Below the pieces are notes generated by a model that searched no databases, was not told the origin of the DNA, and saw only the letters and a program-made list of their open reading frames with translations. DNA of 64,000 bases, taken from positions 312,089,784-312,153,783 of the forward strand of contig CM030361.1 of the NCBI GenBank assembly GCA_017893485.1, written 5' to 3'. This stretch comes from Hemerocallis citrina (Eukaryota > Streptophyta > Magnoliopsida > Asparagales > Asphodelaceae). A program made the position numbers and the translations under genes. Shown piece after piece: positions 12,791 to 25,560 of the stretch; positions within the stretch are counted from its first letter, which is position 1, and the number at the start of each line of letters is the position of its first letter.

Positions 12791-13159
12791 GACTTTTTTG
12801 GAAACAAACCAAATTTTTTGGAAAAACCAAAATTTTCTCATCAAGAAAAGAGTTCATCAGACTTTCAAGGGACAAGGGATGTCAATACTCAGTTTTTTGG
12901 AAAAACCAAATTTTTTATATATCAATATATACAAGCTACCATAGATTTTCATAACCACAATTTATCAAAAGCATAACTACTCTACCTTTGAATTTTGGGA
13001 GTAAAAACAGAGATGTTTGTATTGAAATTTAGCCATTCTTAACTACTCTGATTGATTCTGCTCGTATCCTTACATAATGCCTTCATACCATGTCAAATAA
13101 TGCTCTAAACTCAAATACTGCAGAAATATAGTAGTACATGATATATATACTAGTACATG

Positions 13160-13222
<63 letters not shown>
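13160..13222. repeat. (TA)n microsatellite
   Basis: A nearly pure TA run of about 60 bp inside the hAT element. A (CAA)n run lies at about 13877-13903 in the same element. Confidence 0.9.
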
Positions 13223-13226
<4 letters not shown>

Positions 13227-14863
13227 TCATATCTGCCTTTACTTGTTGATATAATCTAATATGAGGTTAATGGGGACTGAGTTAGTGAAGTTAACCGTCA
13301 AATTGTTAAGAGTCTTTCATTCTCATTTTCTTCAAATAAAAAATGTATTAATGAAACTAATTACAATCAAATTGAATGAGCTAGATACTCATGTGAGTCA
13401 TGTCTCCCACATGGAGATCATGATGTTTTACGACTTCTAGGAAATGGTTGGGATACTCTTGATTTTTCAGGGTATCATGATTTTTATGTGCATATTACCA
13501 TCTCAGATCAAACCCTGACTTGTGCATAGATTTGAACTCATTTAATTTGATATGCTTATTTGATATATCAAAATTTTAAGCTATTGCATTTACTTTTTGG
13601 CATATGTACTTCTGTGATTTTTTTTGTCTTAACAATTTTAAAAGGATGTATAAACCATTATAAGAATAAAATGGGGACATAGTGACAAAGATTGAAGTGG
13701 GTATAAAAGTAAACAAGTTTTATCCTTTTTATTTGCCTCTACAAAGATCATTTTGAGGATGTTTTGTAAAATCCTAATTAATGAATTGCAGGGGGGAAAA
13801 TTCACCATTGATTCTCTAACAATAAATGGGCCTATTTACCTTAAAAAAACCAATAAAGGGTCTAAATATAGGGGACAACAACAACAACAACAACAACAAC
13901 AAAAATCCAAAGACTCTACCTTCGAAATATTGCGATGAAGGCGGCGGGACGATGGCTCGGCAAGCGATGATGGTGGCTCGGCTGGACGATGATGATGGTG
14001 AAGAAGGAGAAGTCAGAACTCAGAAGAGAAGATATCAAGATGAACGAATGGGAAGAGAAAAATAAGAGTGGGGTGTTTTCTTTCAAGCGGCGGCTGGCAA
14101 TAGGGATTAGGGAATGAAGATTAGGGTTTATGTTAGTAAAAATGTATTTTTGTTTAAAATATATATTAATATGGGCCTAAACAGGCTGGCCTGATAGGCT
14201 TTAAAGGCTTATTATTAAGCCCAAGCCTGCTCTATTTAATTAAATAGGCCATTCAAAAAGCCTTTGCCTGGCCTCTTTGTTAAAAAGGCCGGGCCAGGCC
14301 AGGCTCTAAATAGGCCATACTGTAGGCCCCTGTCGGGTAGCCTGGCCTATTTCCACCCCTAGAGGTGATAAGGTTGTTGATGAAGCTGATGGTGGCGGTG
14401 TTTAAGTCAATTAGGGCAATCGGGCCATGGAGTTCGAGACGAAGGTGGCAAGGGGGTTCGGGTTGAGGGTGATGGAGTTTGGGTTTGAGGTGAGATGGAG
14501 TTTCGGGATTTAGACAAGAGGAGGCCAGTCGTTATGGTTAGTGGGGAGTAGAGTAGGTTTAGTGGGGAGTGGAGGGAGTGGAGTGGGTTAGTGAAGGGCT
14601 AGGATTATCTTGAGTTAGGTTTTTGAAATTGAAGAGTTGAGATTAAATCACAAATTTAGAGTGAGTTAGGCTAAAGAACTGGGCTTTCACGTAATTTTAT
14701 AAATAACTCGATAATAATAATTTGGAATTGGCTAAAGCATATGAGTATTCACATGAACTAATAATTAACTAGATAATATAGTACATGCTAATAAGTTCAA
14801 AAAAAGGGGAAAAAAATTCGAATAAAAGAAATATGTACAGATGAATCAGAGGATTACAGCTAT

Positions 14864-14985
14864 CTAATTATTTTAACTTTGGACAATGCGGTAGAACCAA
14901 TCTATTTCTATTATAAAAGCCACAATAAATCTATCCAGGGTAAATCTGGACCGTAGATATGATATTCCTAGCTCAGTCATCAAAA

Positions 14986-15049
<64 letters not shown>

Positions 15050-15330
15050 TTAATTAATATCATAATAACATTTATCATCTCTGTCTCTTCTCTTCCGATA
15101 TCTCCCCCCAAATCTAGATCTCTCTTCTGTCCAGATCTCTCCCCAATTTCCTCATATATCTCAATCTCTCAAAACCCAAACCCAAATCCTAACTCCAATT
15201 CCATCCCAATCCCGACTCCCCTTCCCAATTCGAAACCCCCTATCCCTCCAATCCTCCAAACCCAAACCCTAACCCTATCCATACTCCAAGATCGTCACAT
15301 TCTTCCAAGAGACAACCCCCCCCCCCCCCC
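14864..15330. other. Spacer with TA microsatellite and pyrimidine-rich stretch
   Basis: It holds a (TA)n run at about 14992-15047, followed by a C/T-rich sequence up to a poly-C run at 15317-15331. The pyrimidine-rich part resembles a plant 5' leader and may be the remains of the upstream region of the GDSL relic, but no start codon in frame is evident. Confidence 0.5.
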
Positions 15331-15714
15331 CGCGCCCTCCTCGTCTTGGCGACTCCCCCATCGACGCCAACGCCAACAACTTCCTCGCCACCCTCGCCCG
15401 CTCCAACCGCGAGCCCTACAGCCGTGACTTCGACTCCCATCTCCCCATTGGCCTCTTCTCCCACCGCTGCATCATCGTCGGCTGCCTTGGTACCTAGTAC
15501 AATTTGCTCCTTTAATTTTTTATTTTTGTTAAAAATCGGTTATTGATTTGTATTAAAAAATCTGATTTGGATTGAATTGGGGGCAGCTGAGAGATTGGAG
15601 TTGCCATTTGTGTCGCGGTTCCTGGACCAGAGCGGGAGGATCGAGGACTTGGTACATGGGATGAACTATGCCTTGGCAGCTGTGGGGATTATCTCCTGCT
15701 GTGGTGATGATCTT
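15331..15714 (+). pseudogene. GDSL esterase/lipase, N-terminal fragment (two exons)
   Basis: The first exon (about 15331-15489) reads LGDSPIDANANNFLATLARS and RDFDSHLPIGLFSH. It keeps the Gly-Asp-Ser nucleophile block typical of plant GDSL lipases. A GT...AG intron (15490-15596) is followed by a second exon (15597-15714) reading AERLELPFVSRFLDQSG and EDLVHGMNYALAAVGI, which matches the next block of the family and joins in phase. The start codon is missing or lost in the poly-C run, and the rest (blocks with the catalytic Asp and His) is absent. Family members are secreted ester hydrolases. Here the relic is followed by GAPDH exons. Confidence 0.75.
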
Positions 15715-16319
15715 GTAAGTGTTATTGTTTTTAGTTGTACGGTTGTTTGATTGCTTAATCACTTATCACATTGTTGTTTGCTTCTTTTGTTGGTTTGATT
15801 TTTTTTTAATTATAAATTTGTTTGCGCTTTGATATTGTAATGACATTGTAAGAAAATCTAATTTTAGTTAGGTACAATTTCTTGATCAGTAAATATAGGG
15901 GCTGAGTGATGTTAGTCTAATGAGTTTAGCTCTCTGATTTTTTCAGGCAGGAAAAGTTAGTACTGTCTTTCTCAAATGTAGGAGGCTTTCCATCCTTCCC
16001 TTGTTTTACCCAAAATGGTACCTTGCTCCGATTCCAAGCTGCCCAATTCAGGTATTAACACGTGAAAATATTTTTTATTTTGATGATATCGAGATAGAAG
16101 CTCTTAGTTCTCTCACCACCTTTCTGATAGGCGGTTTCAAATGCTAACTGTTTCCATGCCCAGTAGTTCATATTTTTCTTTAAATGAAGTCTATTTGTAG
16201 ATGGTGAGATTGCACAGTGTGACACCCAGCTCATACTTTTCCTCTTGTCCATGCATTTCTATTATTGGATTTAGTTTATTGATCGACAATTCTGTATTGC
16301 TAATTGGTTTAACATATAA

Positions 16320-17128
<809 letters not shown>

Positions 17129-17529
17129 ATCTGTATGGTTTCTGATGGTGTGGTGTAGGCTGTGTATCACATCGCAGAGGTTCACAGATAAATGTTGTGG
17201 GTGTATGTTTGTGTGTATCTGAGCTTTGAAAATAAATGGCCATGAAAAGTTGTCTGCCCATCACTAAAAAAGTCTCAAGCTTTGCCATTGTTTATGGGCG
17301 AGCGACACTGGGCTGAACCCATTTGCAGGTTTGGGAAAGTTGGATTGTTTGATGGTTGATGGTTGTACACGTCTTGGAGAAAAGAGTAGGCGTTGTGAGA
17401 AATGTTTCATATAGACAAGATTTGTCATGGATGAAATTGATATATATGCATTTGGAATCTCATGTTTGAGTTGGTCTAAGTAAAACTTTTGATTTCTTAC
17501 CCCTTAAATCAAATTTATCTTTTATCCCT

Positions 17530-17691
17530 TTATAGCTCACATGACAGAGCATGGTTTCCTTCCACTTTGGATTCTTACAAGAAATTTCTTTCAGGGCTTT
17601 GTAATGAAGGGCACTTTGAAAAGGCTAAATTAGTTGTTTGTTGTTTACTTTTGAAGAATTATAAAGACGATAAAATTGCATGAAAATTCTT
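17530..17691 (+). pseudogene. Small PPR-like fragment
   Basis: The frame in this stretch gives FLSGLCNEGHFEKAKLVV followed by a tail resembling the end of P-class PPR proteins. It is short, has no start, and is flanked by AT-rich non-coding DNA, so it is at most a relic. Chance similarity cannot be excluded. Confidence 0.35.
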
Positions 17692-18604
17692 AGAACATGT
17701 TTGTATGTAAAAATTTGTTCTCTTATTTACTTGGAAAGATGATGTTGATCCCAAAAAAAATGATAGATTAATGCAAGTATTGGAGGTGGTTGACATAAAC
17801 TCGCTATAAGAGGAACAAAGTCTTTATACTAAATCCTTAGGTTGGAAGTGACCTTCAACTCTGATAAACATTTTTTATAGTATGGTTTCATTTGGTATTT
17901 GCTCGTGCTTATCAGAGAAGCAATGTCTCTTAGCACATTGTGGAATTCGAAGGATCAAGTTGTTGAAGCACCAGATGCATCAAGAAATGAATTGGAAATG
18001 GATATACTGATTTGATAAAGTCAAATGACGTTCAAGATAGAAATAAACTACAAGAAGTTTGACTGTGTGCAAGATAAAAAAATGTGAAGAAGAATCTATA
18101 ATCAATTTTGAGTTGAAGAAGTTAAATATAGAAGGACCATGCAATGTGCACGAGGTTTGGTGCACGTGGACTAACATAATCTTGTAAATGTTAAATCTAC
18201 CTACATCTATTTAATGTTTATTAAAAAAGATTTGTCTATGATGAAGCTATTCACAACATATTATTCATAGTGGTGTGGCGTTAAAGCACAACTATGAGAA
18301 TTACTAAACCAAGTATCTCTCAACATAATACTCGTATGTTCAACAAGAACCAATCAAAAAGCAAAATTATTTTACCACAATGAAAGGTAGATAAATTTTA
18401 AATATATATATGGATATGAATTTTAAAGTATCATGAGAAGGTATGAGTTAGGATAATGATAAGAAACATATATTTCTTTTTGCGAATGTTGTTATTTCTC
18501 AATAATACGAACCTTATATATGCATCATGTAGATGTAATTATACTTATATTAATATAAACAGAACTGTAGAAATTTGAATTTGTGTATATTTTACTAATT
18601 AAAG
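17692..18604. other. AT-rich intergenic DNA, no gene
   Basis: No supportable ORF or repeat structure was seen in this stretch. Confidence 0.5.
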
Positions 18605-18650
18605 TGTAATACCCTAGATTTTCTAGGAATTATTAAAATGGACCTAGAAT

Positions 18651-18707
<57 letters not shown>

Positions 18708-19040
18708 GCGCGCGCGCACCATGAATGAAGAATGGAATGGTGGTTGGTTGTGTGTGGTTTGAGGTGGGGTCCGGATGGAATTACATGAAGGCTTGTGCAT
18801 GAGTGCAAGCACACTGATGTGGGGGGTGAAGAAAAGTAGATAGGTGGGGTTATAATAATATCCCATCTCGGTTGTGTATAAGGAATAGGTGTAGTTATAT
18901 ATAGTTTGTCAATCATCCTTAATTACTAACTAGCTATAGAATTTTTTGTGAGGCTATGCCCTGTGGCGGGGTCGTGGTTAGGTTTTATTTTAGTCGTCGC
19001 GTATGAGCGTACGGAGCTGAGTGGGGCTCGGGGTGTTACA
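18605..19040. mobile_element. Small solo LTR
   Basis: The 436-bp segment starts TGTAATACCC and ends GGGGTGTTACA, flanked by taaag (18600-18604) and taaac (19041-19045), a 5-bp duplication with one mismatch. Near the left end, at about 18653-18718, is a compound (TA)n(CA)n(CG)n microsatellite. TGTAA...TTACA ends with an A/C-rich 'acaccc' start are typical of plant Ty3/gypsy LTRs. Confidence 0.55.
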
Positions 19041-19327
19041 TAAACTTTTAATTTGTAGATAAGAAATCAAATTTGAATTTGAATGAACTAAACAATTTTA
19101 CTGTTAAAAATAGTTTTAGAGTTTTTAATTATATGTTAATTGAATGTTTTTTCAACCAATAGAAGATTTGTTTTACTAATTTAAACAACATTTTTTTCTT
19201 GTCAATTTACTCCTATAAAAGCAACTTATGAGGCTAGGGTTTGAAAGCACAAAACCATAATCTTCTTCCTCTTCTTTTAGGTGGACCGTAGAACATCATG
19301 AGAGAAAAAGAACGATAGCCATCAATA

Positions 19328-19482
19328 GATGACTAATTCTTTGTTGTTGATGCTGATTTTCTTCTTCTTTATCTAGATTTCTTTTGTTAAAGTGGTAATT
19401 CCATTAGGTATCATTAGATAACCCTCCCCACTAATCGAACAAATTTCAACTAAAAGATCATTATGGTTTTACATGTATTTGA
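19328..19482 (+). repeat. 155-bp sequence duplicated at 20431-20585
   Basis: The two copies share 'taattctttgtt.ttgatgct', 'ttaggtatcattaga' and 'catcattatggttttacatg'-type blocks with scattered mismatches. One copy lies outside and one inside the Helitron that begins at 19934. This suggests that an older related Helitron lies upstream. The remainder of 19041-19933 holds no recognised gene. Confidence 0.7.
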
Positions 19483-20904
19483 TATTAAGAAAAAACCCGG
19501 AGCTAATTGTTTATGGCACTGTAAGTTCAGTAAAACTCACATCTTTTCAACAGTTCTTCTCATAAAGTGAAATTCACTTCATACTACAAAATCATATCTC
19601 ATTAGATTGCCACCTTTTTTTGTATTTTTGTTAACTCAAGAATATTCTTCCCATACTTCGTATAATCAGTATCTTTCATATTTTACTTTATATCTTTCAT
19701 ATGACCCTTTGTTGCCATATTGCTCTTATTTTACCTCATATTTATGGGAGAAGCTTTAGATGATGATAATTTATCAAGTTTCTTAATTTTCTGAGGCAAT
19801 TTCCATATGAAATACAGTTCTGAAATATATCAGGTGGCTTATCATTCATAGTGACATAATCAAGTAGCATCCTTCTATCTTACGCCAAGAGTTGATGGTC
19901 ATTTCCAAAGCAATGACGCAATATACATAGGTATCTCTATAATCTTATAAAAAGTGCATATGGAGGAGGTGCCTTACTCAAATTCCAACAAACTTTGAGT
20001 AGATTATAATGAATATGTCAAAAAAAGGATGAGATTATAATGAATTTCCTCTTGAAGGCGGTGATTTCTATATAATCACGAGAAAGAAGTTATGAACATA
20101 TTTATTATTTAAGTATAAGCAACTTTAACAAAAGAGAGGTTGAATATTTTGTAATTCATATTGTACTATTTACCAAAAAATTGTCGACATTTCCAAAAGG
20201 AAACACTAATGAAGTGTTCTACATGTGTCTATGTTCAAGTGAATCGAACTAATTTTATTTGTTGTCCAATTCATTTAGGTGGCCTTTCATCTATGAGTTT
20301 TTTTTTGCTTTTTCCTTTTATTGCATTGGAGACTGCATCATTGCTTTGCAGATGACCAGCAACTCCATCCTGCTGTTTTTGAAGCCTGTTTCTTCAATTC
20401 AGAAAAGAATTTTTGATCACACACTACAAACGAGTAACTAATTCTTTGTTATTGATGCTAATTTTTTTCTTTATCTAGATTACATTTGTTAAAGTTGTAA
20501 TTTCATTAGGTATCATTAGAGAACCCTCCACAGTATCGAACAAAGATCAACAAAAACATCATTATGGTTTTACATGTATTTGATAAGACTACTCTTGTTT
20601 GAAGTTTGGGTTTTTTTTTGTAACCCATCTCTCAATTTGATTACAATTATTGTTGTTTTTTTCCAATTTTATAATCATCATCATTAGATTGTTTCTGAAA
20701 TTTTGGATTATTTATAGTATAATAAGATATTGTAGTTAGATTGTTGATCCTTTATTCTTGTGATCTATAATGATGCTAAAACTTAAACTTTAATTAATGA
20801 CTTATTAAATAAATTTTGTTTGACAAAAACTAACTTATTAAATAATTAGATTTTTTGCATATTGTCTATATCAATGGACAATTCCCATTATGAATATCAA
20901 TGGA

Positions 20905-23690
20905 CAATTCCCATTATGAATATTCCACTATCAACTCCTTGCAAGAAAATCAACAATTGTGGACTATTAAAGTTTTGGTTACGAAAAATTATAGTGTGAA
21001 AGAATAAAAAAATAGTGAAGACACAGGAAAAAACTCAGTGGCACTTATGGATGATGAGGTAAGATACTTTAACTATTGTTAAAAATATTCATACATATAT
21101 GTATATAAATAATTATTATTACTATATTTTTATCTTTTGTAGGGAAATAGAATACTGACAATAATGTTTAATGAAGCGGTGGAAGCGTTCCAACGTACAC
21201 TTGAGGAGAATAAAACTTACTTAATTTATAATGGAATACTAAAAAATATCGACGTAAGATATAACCCAATGCACGATAAATTTGACATCATTTTGAAGTT
21301 GGGAAGTGTTGTAGATAAAGTTGAGAAAGGTTTCATCATTGATAAGTATAGATACAAATTTGCAACTGTTGACGAATTTCAAAGTACATCTACTGGTTCT
21401 AAAGGTAAAAAAATTATGTTACTCATTTTTATTATATATATCAAATTGGCTATTACTGATACATGATATCAAATACTATTTACAATGAAATATAGATCTT
21501 TGTTTAGTAGTAATTAATGTAGGAGATGTAGAGAAGTTAGACTCAAAATATGGCAAAGAAGTAGAGAAGCGAAATCTTATAGATGTAGGATTCAAAAAAT
21601 ATCGATTAATTAAATTATATAAGAATTTGCGAAATTGTTTTGGAATTCATATGATTTGTCTTAATTTAAGGTCAAAACCAATCTTACTTACATTATGGGG
21701 AGAACTGGCGATTAAGGAAGAAAAACTCTGAAAAAATTATCACCCAACATGCCAATTATTGCAATTACCTCTATAAAAATATCAAACTTTGGAGGTAATT
21801 ATATACAACAATAGTTAATAATGCTATTTATTATACATTTTATTTATTTATTACTGATTTTTTAACATGATTCTCTCTCACATCAACAAACAACACCACA
21901 ATAGAGATAAATCGGGATGAACCATAAGCAGATTAAATTCGAGAATGGTATAATTTATTCTGAATATGTAATTCTTCAATCGGAGTATTATTCACCATAA
22001 CTTTTTTGTTTGTTTCAGGATAAACTATAATGAAATTTTATTAAAAAATAATTCCTTGCAAATAAACAAAAGAAAATTAATGGATGTGGAAAATGTGAAA
22101 CTAACTGACATTCTCTATTGTGTTGATGATGATTCTTTTGAGGTATTATAAATAATAAAATTATTTTTAAAATTTTGTTCAATTCTCTATGCCGAGAATT
22201 GATTTTTGACCTGTCCGGTATGTTGGTCACGAAGAAGGTGGGCAATTAACAAAGGCTGTGAGGAGGTGCCCTTATAGTGTCGTCCTCTTCGATGAAGTGG
22301 AAAAGGCTCATATTGCTGTGTTCAATACCCTTCTACAAGTCCTTGATGATGGTAGACTAACTGGTGGCCAAGGAAGGACAGTCGATTTCACCAACACTGT
22401 CATCATCATGACATCCAATCTTGTGGAGTTGAACATCTACTTGCTGGGATGGTGGGCAAGTCTTCCATGCAAATTTCCTGTGATCGGTTTATGCAAGAGG
22501 TATATATATAATTCAGTTACAATAAAATTACTTATCTGAGTAATTTTTGGGTTCTCACAGTTGCAATCGGTTTTTTTATTTATATTCTAGGTGAGGACGC
22601 ATTTTAGGCCTGAGCTGCTTAACAGGCTTGATGAGATTGTGATATTCGATCCTCTTTCGCATGAGCAACTCAGGAAAGTTGCCAGACTCCAGATGAAGGA
22701 TGTAGCTCTTAGGCTCACAGAGAGGGGTGTCAGTCTTGCTGAGTCTGATGCTGCTTTAGATGTAGTGCTAACCGAATCTTGTGACCCGGTAAGCACCATC
22801 ATTCTTTTTCACTGCATCATTTGAATCTTAAATAGTGGTGAGTTGAACTTGATATTTTGTTTCTTGAGTGATACTAAAATTGAGCTGTGATTTTGTTATT
22901 GTAGGTTTATGGTGCAAGGCCAATAAGAAGATGGCTTGAAAAGAGGGTGGTGACCCAGCTCTCTAAGATGTTTGATAAGGGAAGAAATTGACGAGAACTC
23001 GACTGTTTACATTGATGCATTGCCTAAAACGAAGGAGCTTTCATACAGGGTGGAGAAGAATGTGGGACTGGTGAATGCTGCTACTGGGCAAAAATCAGAC
23101 ATCTTGATTCATATTCCTAATGGAGGAGTAACGACCAATGATGCTCAAGCTGTGAAGAAAAAGAAAATAGTGCCTACGGATGAGGATGAAGAAATGGAAG
23201 AGTAGAGGAATTGTTTGGGTTGAGTTGTAATGTGTTTTGTGTGGGTGTTTTGTGTTAATAGTTACGAGCACAAAAAATGTTCTTCTGAGTCATCGTGTAC
23301 TTTATTTTGAATGAGTGGGTATCGGTAATTGTAATGGTTAGTTTGAGGAGTGAGGAAGTGAGGGGACAATCTGATTTCTGTTGTGAATATGGAAGAATAT
23401 GGAAGGTTGATGGTTTAGCGAGCTACTATTTTCCTCCTCTCTTTGTTCTTGTTGTTAATACGAGACAAGCTATACAAAACATCATTTTGTTAGTTTTCTA
23501 TTTTTCCATTCTTTAATCAAATATATAATTTAAAAAAAAACTAAGAATAAATTATTTTAGATATGCATTCAAAATCACAATAAAAGATACAAGTGCAGAA
23601 GTAGAATTGACTTTATTTGATGAGGAAGCACAATGCATCATTGACTATTCCGCAAAAGTCTTGGAACGTATTAAGAATAAGGTATAATAT
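20905..23690 (+). pseudogene. Replication protein A 70-kDa-like gene remnant (Helitron-associated)
   Basis: Scattered exon-like blocks match plant RPA1-like OB-fold proteins. They are about 20905-21054 (LWTIKVLVTKNYSV), 21143-21404 (GNRILTIMFNEAVEAFQ, IYNGILKNIDVRYNP), about 21522-21590 (GDVEKLDSKYGKEVEKR), about 21655-21715 (NLRSKPILLTLWGELA) and about 23561-23683 (YAFKITIKDTSAEVELTLF). RPA binds single-stranded DNA. Helitrons of plants often encode such proteins, presumably for rolling-circle transposition. Stops interrupt several blocks and the HSP101 insert splits the gene, so it is non-functional. Confidence 0.7.
22212..23205 (+). pseudogene. HSP101/ClpB C-terminal exons, captured
   Basis: Three exon blocks match the second AAA+ domain and C-terminus of the cytosolic disaggregase HSP101. 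The first begins [14 protein letters not shown] and contains the Walker B region ([11 protein letters not shown]) and the sensor-1 region (TVIIMTSN). The second (about 22591-22788) has HFRPELLNRLDEIV, and the third (from about 22904) has YGARPIRRWLEKRVV with sensor 2. Frame breaks occur after SNL (near 22425) and after SKM (near 22975), so it is a pseudogene. It includes an intron-containing genomic copy and probably the 3' UTR to about 23520. Its borders with the RPA sequence mark a capture event. Confidence 0.9.
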
Positions 23691-24181
23691 GTTATTCATA
23701 GTGTTAAAAACGATTAAGAGCTAATTACTTAGTCTATATGCAAAATAGAAAAATAGAAAAGGATGAACAAGAAGTTACGAGCAAACTTAAAGTCGAAAGT
23801 AATGATTGATTTTATGAAAATACGATGATATCAGTTTAGGAATTACTAATTTGTTCTTTTTTAATATCTTTTTTTATATCAGTTTTAAGTTTAAGAAAGT
23901 TTTAAGTATTTTATGTACATAATTAATATATAGTGATTATACTATATATTCATTTTAGTTCTTAATAAAATTTATTCTATGATTGATTTTCTCACCAACA
24001 TAAAATATTGTTAAAATATTCAACATTTATGTGCACTAAGCCACGTGCACTTGGGGCACGGTAAATTTCAACTAGTAAAGAAAAATCTATGTGTTGGATT
24101 TCTATGCATTGAGCGCTCCGAAAAGCACAGTAGGCTAACATAAATTTTTAATTTGGCATCATATTAAAAATTTGGCATCAT

Positions 24182-24470
24182 GTATGTTTTATCAAAGTAT
24201 ATAAGTTTCGGGTGGGTGTCCATGTGCCGTGGAGACAGTGTACGAAGCTAAACTGATGTACATACAATTTTGTTGGACCGAGCTTGTTTGTCGGCGCACC
24301 GTCCAGAGTTATTGGAGGGATTTGTTGTTTGTACGGATTATATTGCTTCATGTATGTTTTATTTCCTGTCTGTAGGTTGTAATCTGGCCCAGTTCGCTGG
24401 GTTTGTATCATTAATTTCATATTAATGAAACATGATAGCCATACTCCACATTTTCCCTAAAAAAAAAAAA
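24182..24470 (+). mobile_element. 5'-truncated LINE-like insertion with poly(A) tail
   Basis: A 290-bp non-coding segment ends in a run of A. It is flanked by direct repeats of aatttggcatcat (ending 24181, and about 24471-24483), the expected target-site duplication for poly(A)-type retroposition. A further copy of the same word sits at 24150, so the target itself was duplicated. No ORF remains; LINE versus SINE origin is not decided. Confidence 0.55.
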
Positions 24471-24633
24471 AATTTGGCATCATATACTCTAAAGTTTTTT
24501 CAAAGAATCCAAAAAAAAAAAGGTTCATTCATGATAAAACTTGAATTAAATTAAAATAGGCACGTCACATTTGGTGTAGCTTGTAAGTCAAGCACGTGCA
24601 TGTGATGTATATATAGATATAGTAATAAGTAAA

Positions 24634-24973
24634 CTAGTAAATACACGTGCAATGCACGCCTGAACAATTTTTTTTATATTCTATTTATCTATATTATAAT
24701 GGGAGAAGCACGTGCGGAATACGTAAAATAATAGTTTGACATTCACTGTTCATGATCCATCTCCCACGGGACAGATGCAGAGAGAGAGGGAGATGAAGAT
24801 GGTAGGGTTTTTGGTTTTTTTGAGAGATAGGAAGAGGGTAATAAATTTGAACGTGTATTGTACGTATTTTATTGATTTATATGGTACAATTTAATTAAAC
24901 GTGCGTTGCACGGGTTGGGTTATGGACTAAGGCATTCTCCCATTATAGTCCCACCATTATAGTAGTAGAGATA
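24634..24973 (-). mobile_element. 340-bp mini-Helitron
   Basis: The minus strand starts A|TCTCTACTACTATAATGG at 24973, a textbook plant Helitron 5' end. It ends with the hairpin CGTGCATTGCACG, then TGTATTTACTAG at 24634, followed by T. Non-coding. Confidence 0.8.
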
Positions 24974-25360
24974 CCGTATTTTTCTATGGTCGCTCACAGA
25001 ACCTCCGCACGAATCGCGAGACAAATTGGACGGACCAAGAACCATGGCTGATGGCTGTAATAATTCCAAAAGCAGAAATTATATTAAAAGATCTGTCAAA
25101 TATTCCGGAATCTATTAACTGAGCTGTAATTTACTAAAACAGGAAACAAATTAATTGAAGCCTCAATGAAAATTATTACCCAAATCAATTAACCGACTGT
25201 ATGTATCTCCGAGTTTCCCCATATGGTAATAATTCACCATCAATTAACTTCAACACTTACTATATACTCCTCTCCATTTTTAGTATATACATTAATTAAC
25301 CTACCTTAATTAATCATTCTCCAAAACCCTATATATATAAACCCTGAATTTTTTCCCAAA

Positions 25361-25560
25361 CCGACCTATTTTTCGAAAGTTTTTCCCAAACCGACCTACT
25401 TTTCTTTTTAATTTTCAAAACGACCTACTCGGTCTTTGAAAGACCGAGTCTTTCAAAGACCGCACAGTCATTTTGATAAATACTTTCGAAAGTAGGTCAG
25501 TTTGGTAAATACTTTCAAAAAGTGGATTATATTGGTAAAAATTTTCAGAATTAACTATAA
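25361..25560. repeat. Inverted repeat centred on a CGGTCTTTGAAAGACCG palindrome
   Basis: Left arm 'aaaccgacctacttttc...' and right arm '...gaaagtaggtcagtttgg' flank the palindromic core at about 25430-25472. The core word is present as two overlapping head-to-head copies. The left arm is itself repeated (25367 and 25387). It could be a decayed foldback or MULE-like terminus. Non-coding. Confidence 0.6.

Larger units (their letters stand above)
10789..14361 (-). mobile_element. hAT-type DNA transposon, decayed
   Basis: Terminal inverted repeats TAGGGGTGGAAATAGGCC (10789) and its mirror ...CCTATTTCCACCCCTA (14361) bound a 3.57-kb element. Subterminal DNA on both sides is full of GGCCTGGCC and AGGCCT motifs, typical of hAT transposase-binding regions. 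The interior holds the C-terminal half of a hAT transposase on the minus strand and a 45-bp tandem array. The flanks share only 5 bp (gaggt, 10784-10788 and 14362-14366) rather than the usual 8-bp duplication. It sits inside LTR copy A. Confidence 0.85.
7271..14858 (+). mobile_element. Solo LTR of a Ty3/gypsy-like family (copy A), split by a Helitron and a hAT element
   Basis: It starts TGTCACGCC at 7271 and ends GGATTACA at 14858. The flanks gttat (7266-7270) and gctat (14859-14863) differ at one base and fit a decayed 5-bp target duplication. Its order of motifs matches copy B (28900-46637): the tcacgcc...gaggtccaac start, 'gggtcaaaatgcccgagaa', 'gcaagcttcgg', 'ggaaacacgagcccc', and 'acttttccactgctacgaaaa'. 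Without the nested elements it is about 3.1 kb. The TGTCACGCCCC start is common in LTRs of plant chromovirus-type Ty3 elements, which is the likely but unproven parent. No coding sequence. Confidence 0.65.
19934..24075 (+). mobile_element. Helitron carrying an RPA-like gene relic and captured HSP101 exons
   Basis: The 5' end reads A|TCTCTATAATCTTATAAAAAG, close to the usual plant Helitron start. The 3' end reads GCACGTGCACTTGGGGCACG, then ...CAACTAG at 24072-24075, followed by T. Insertion between A and T without duplication fits Helitrons. Inside are RPA70-like exons, which plant Helitrons commonly carry, interrupted by a block of HSP101 exons. There is no Rep/helicase, so it is non-autonomous. 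Confidence 0.65.

Noticed and set aside
18633..18916. ORFs with a run of Ile-Tyr
   Set aside because: Translation of the (TA)n microsatellite.
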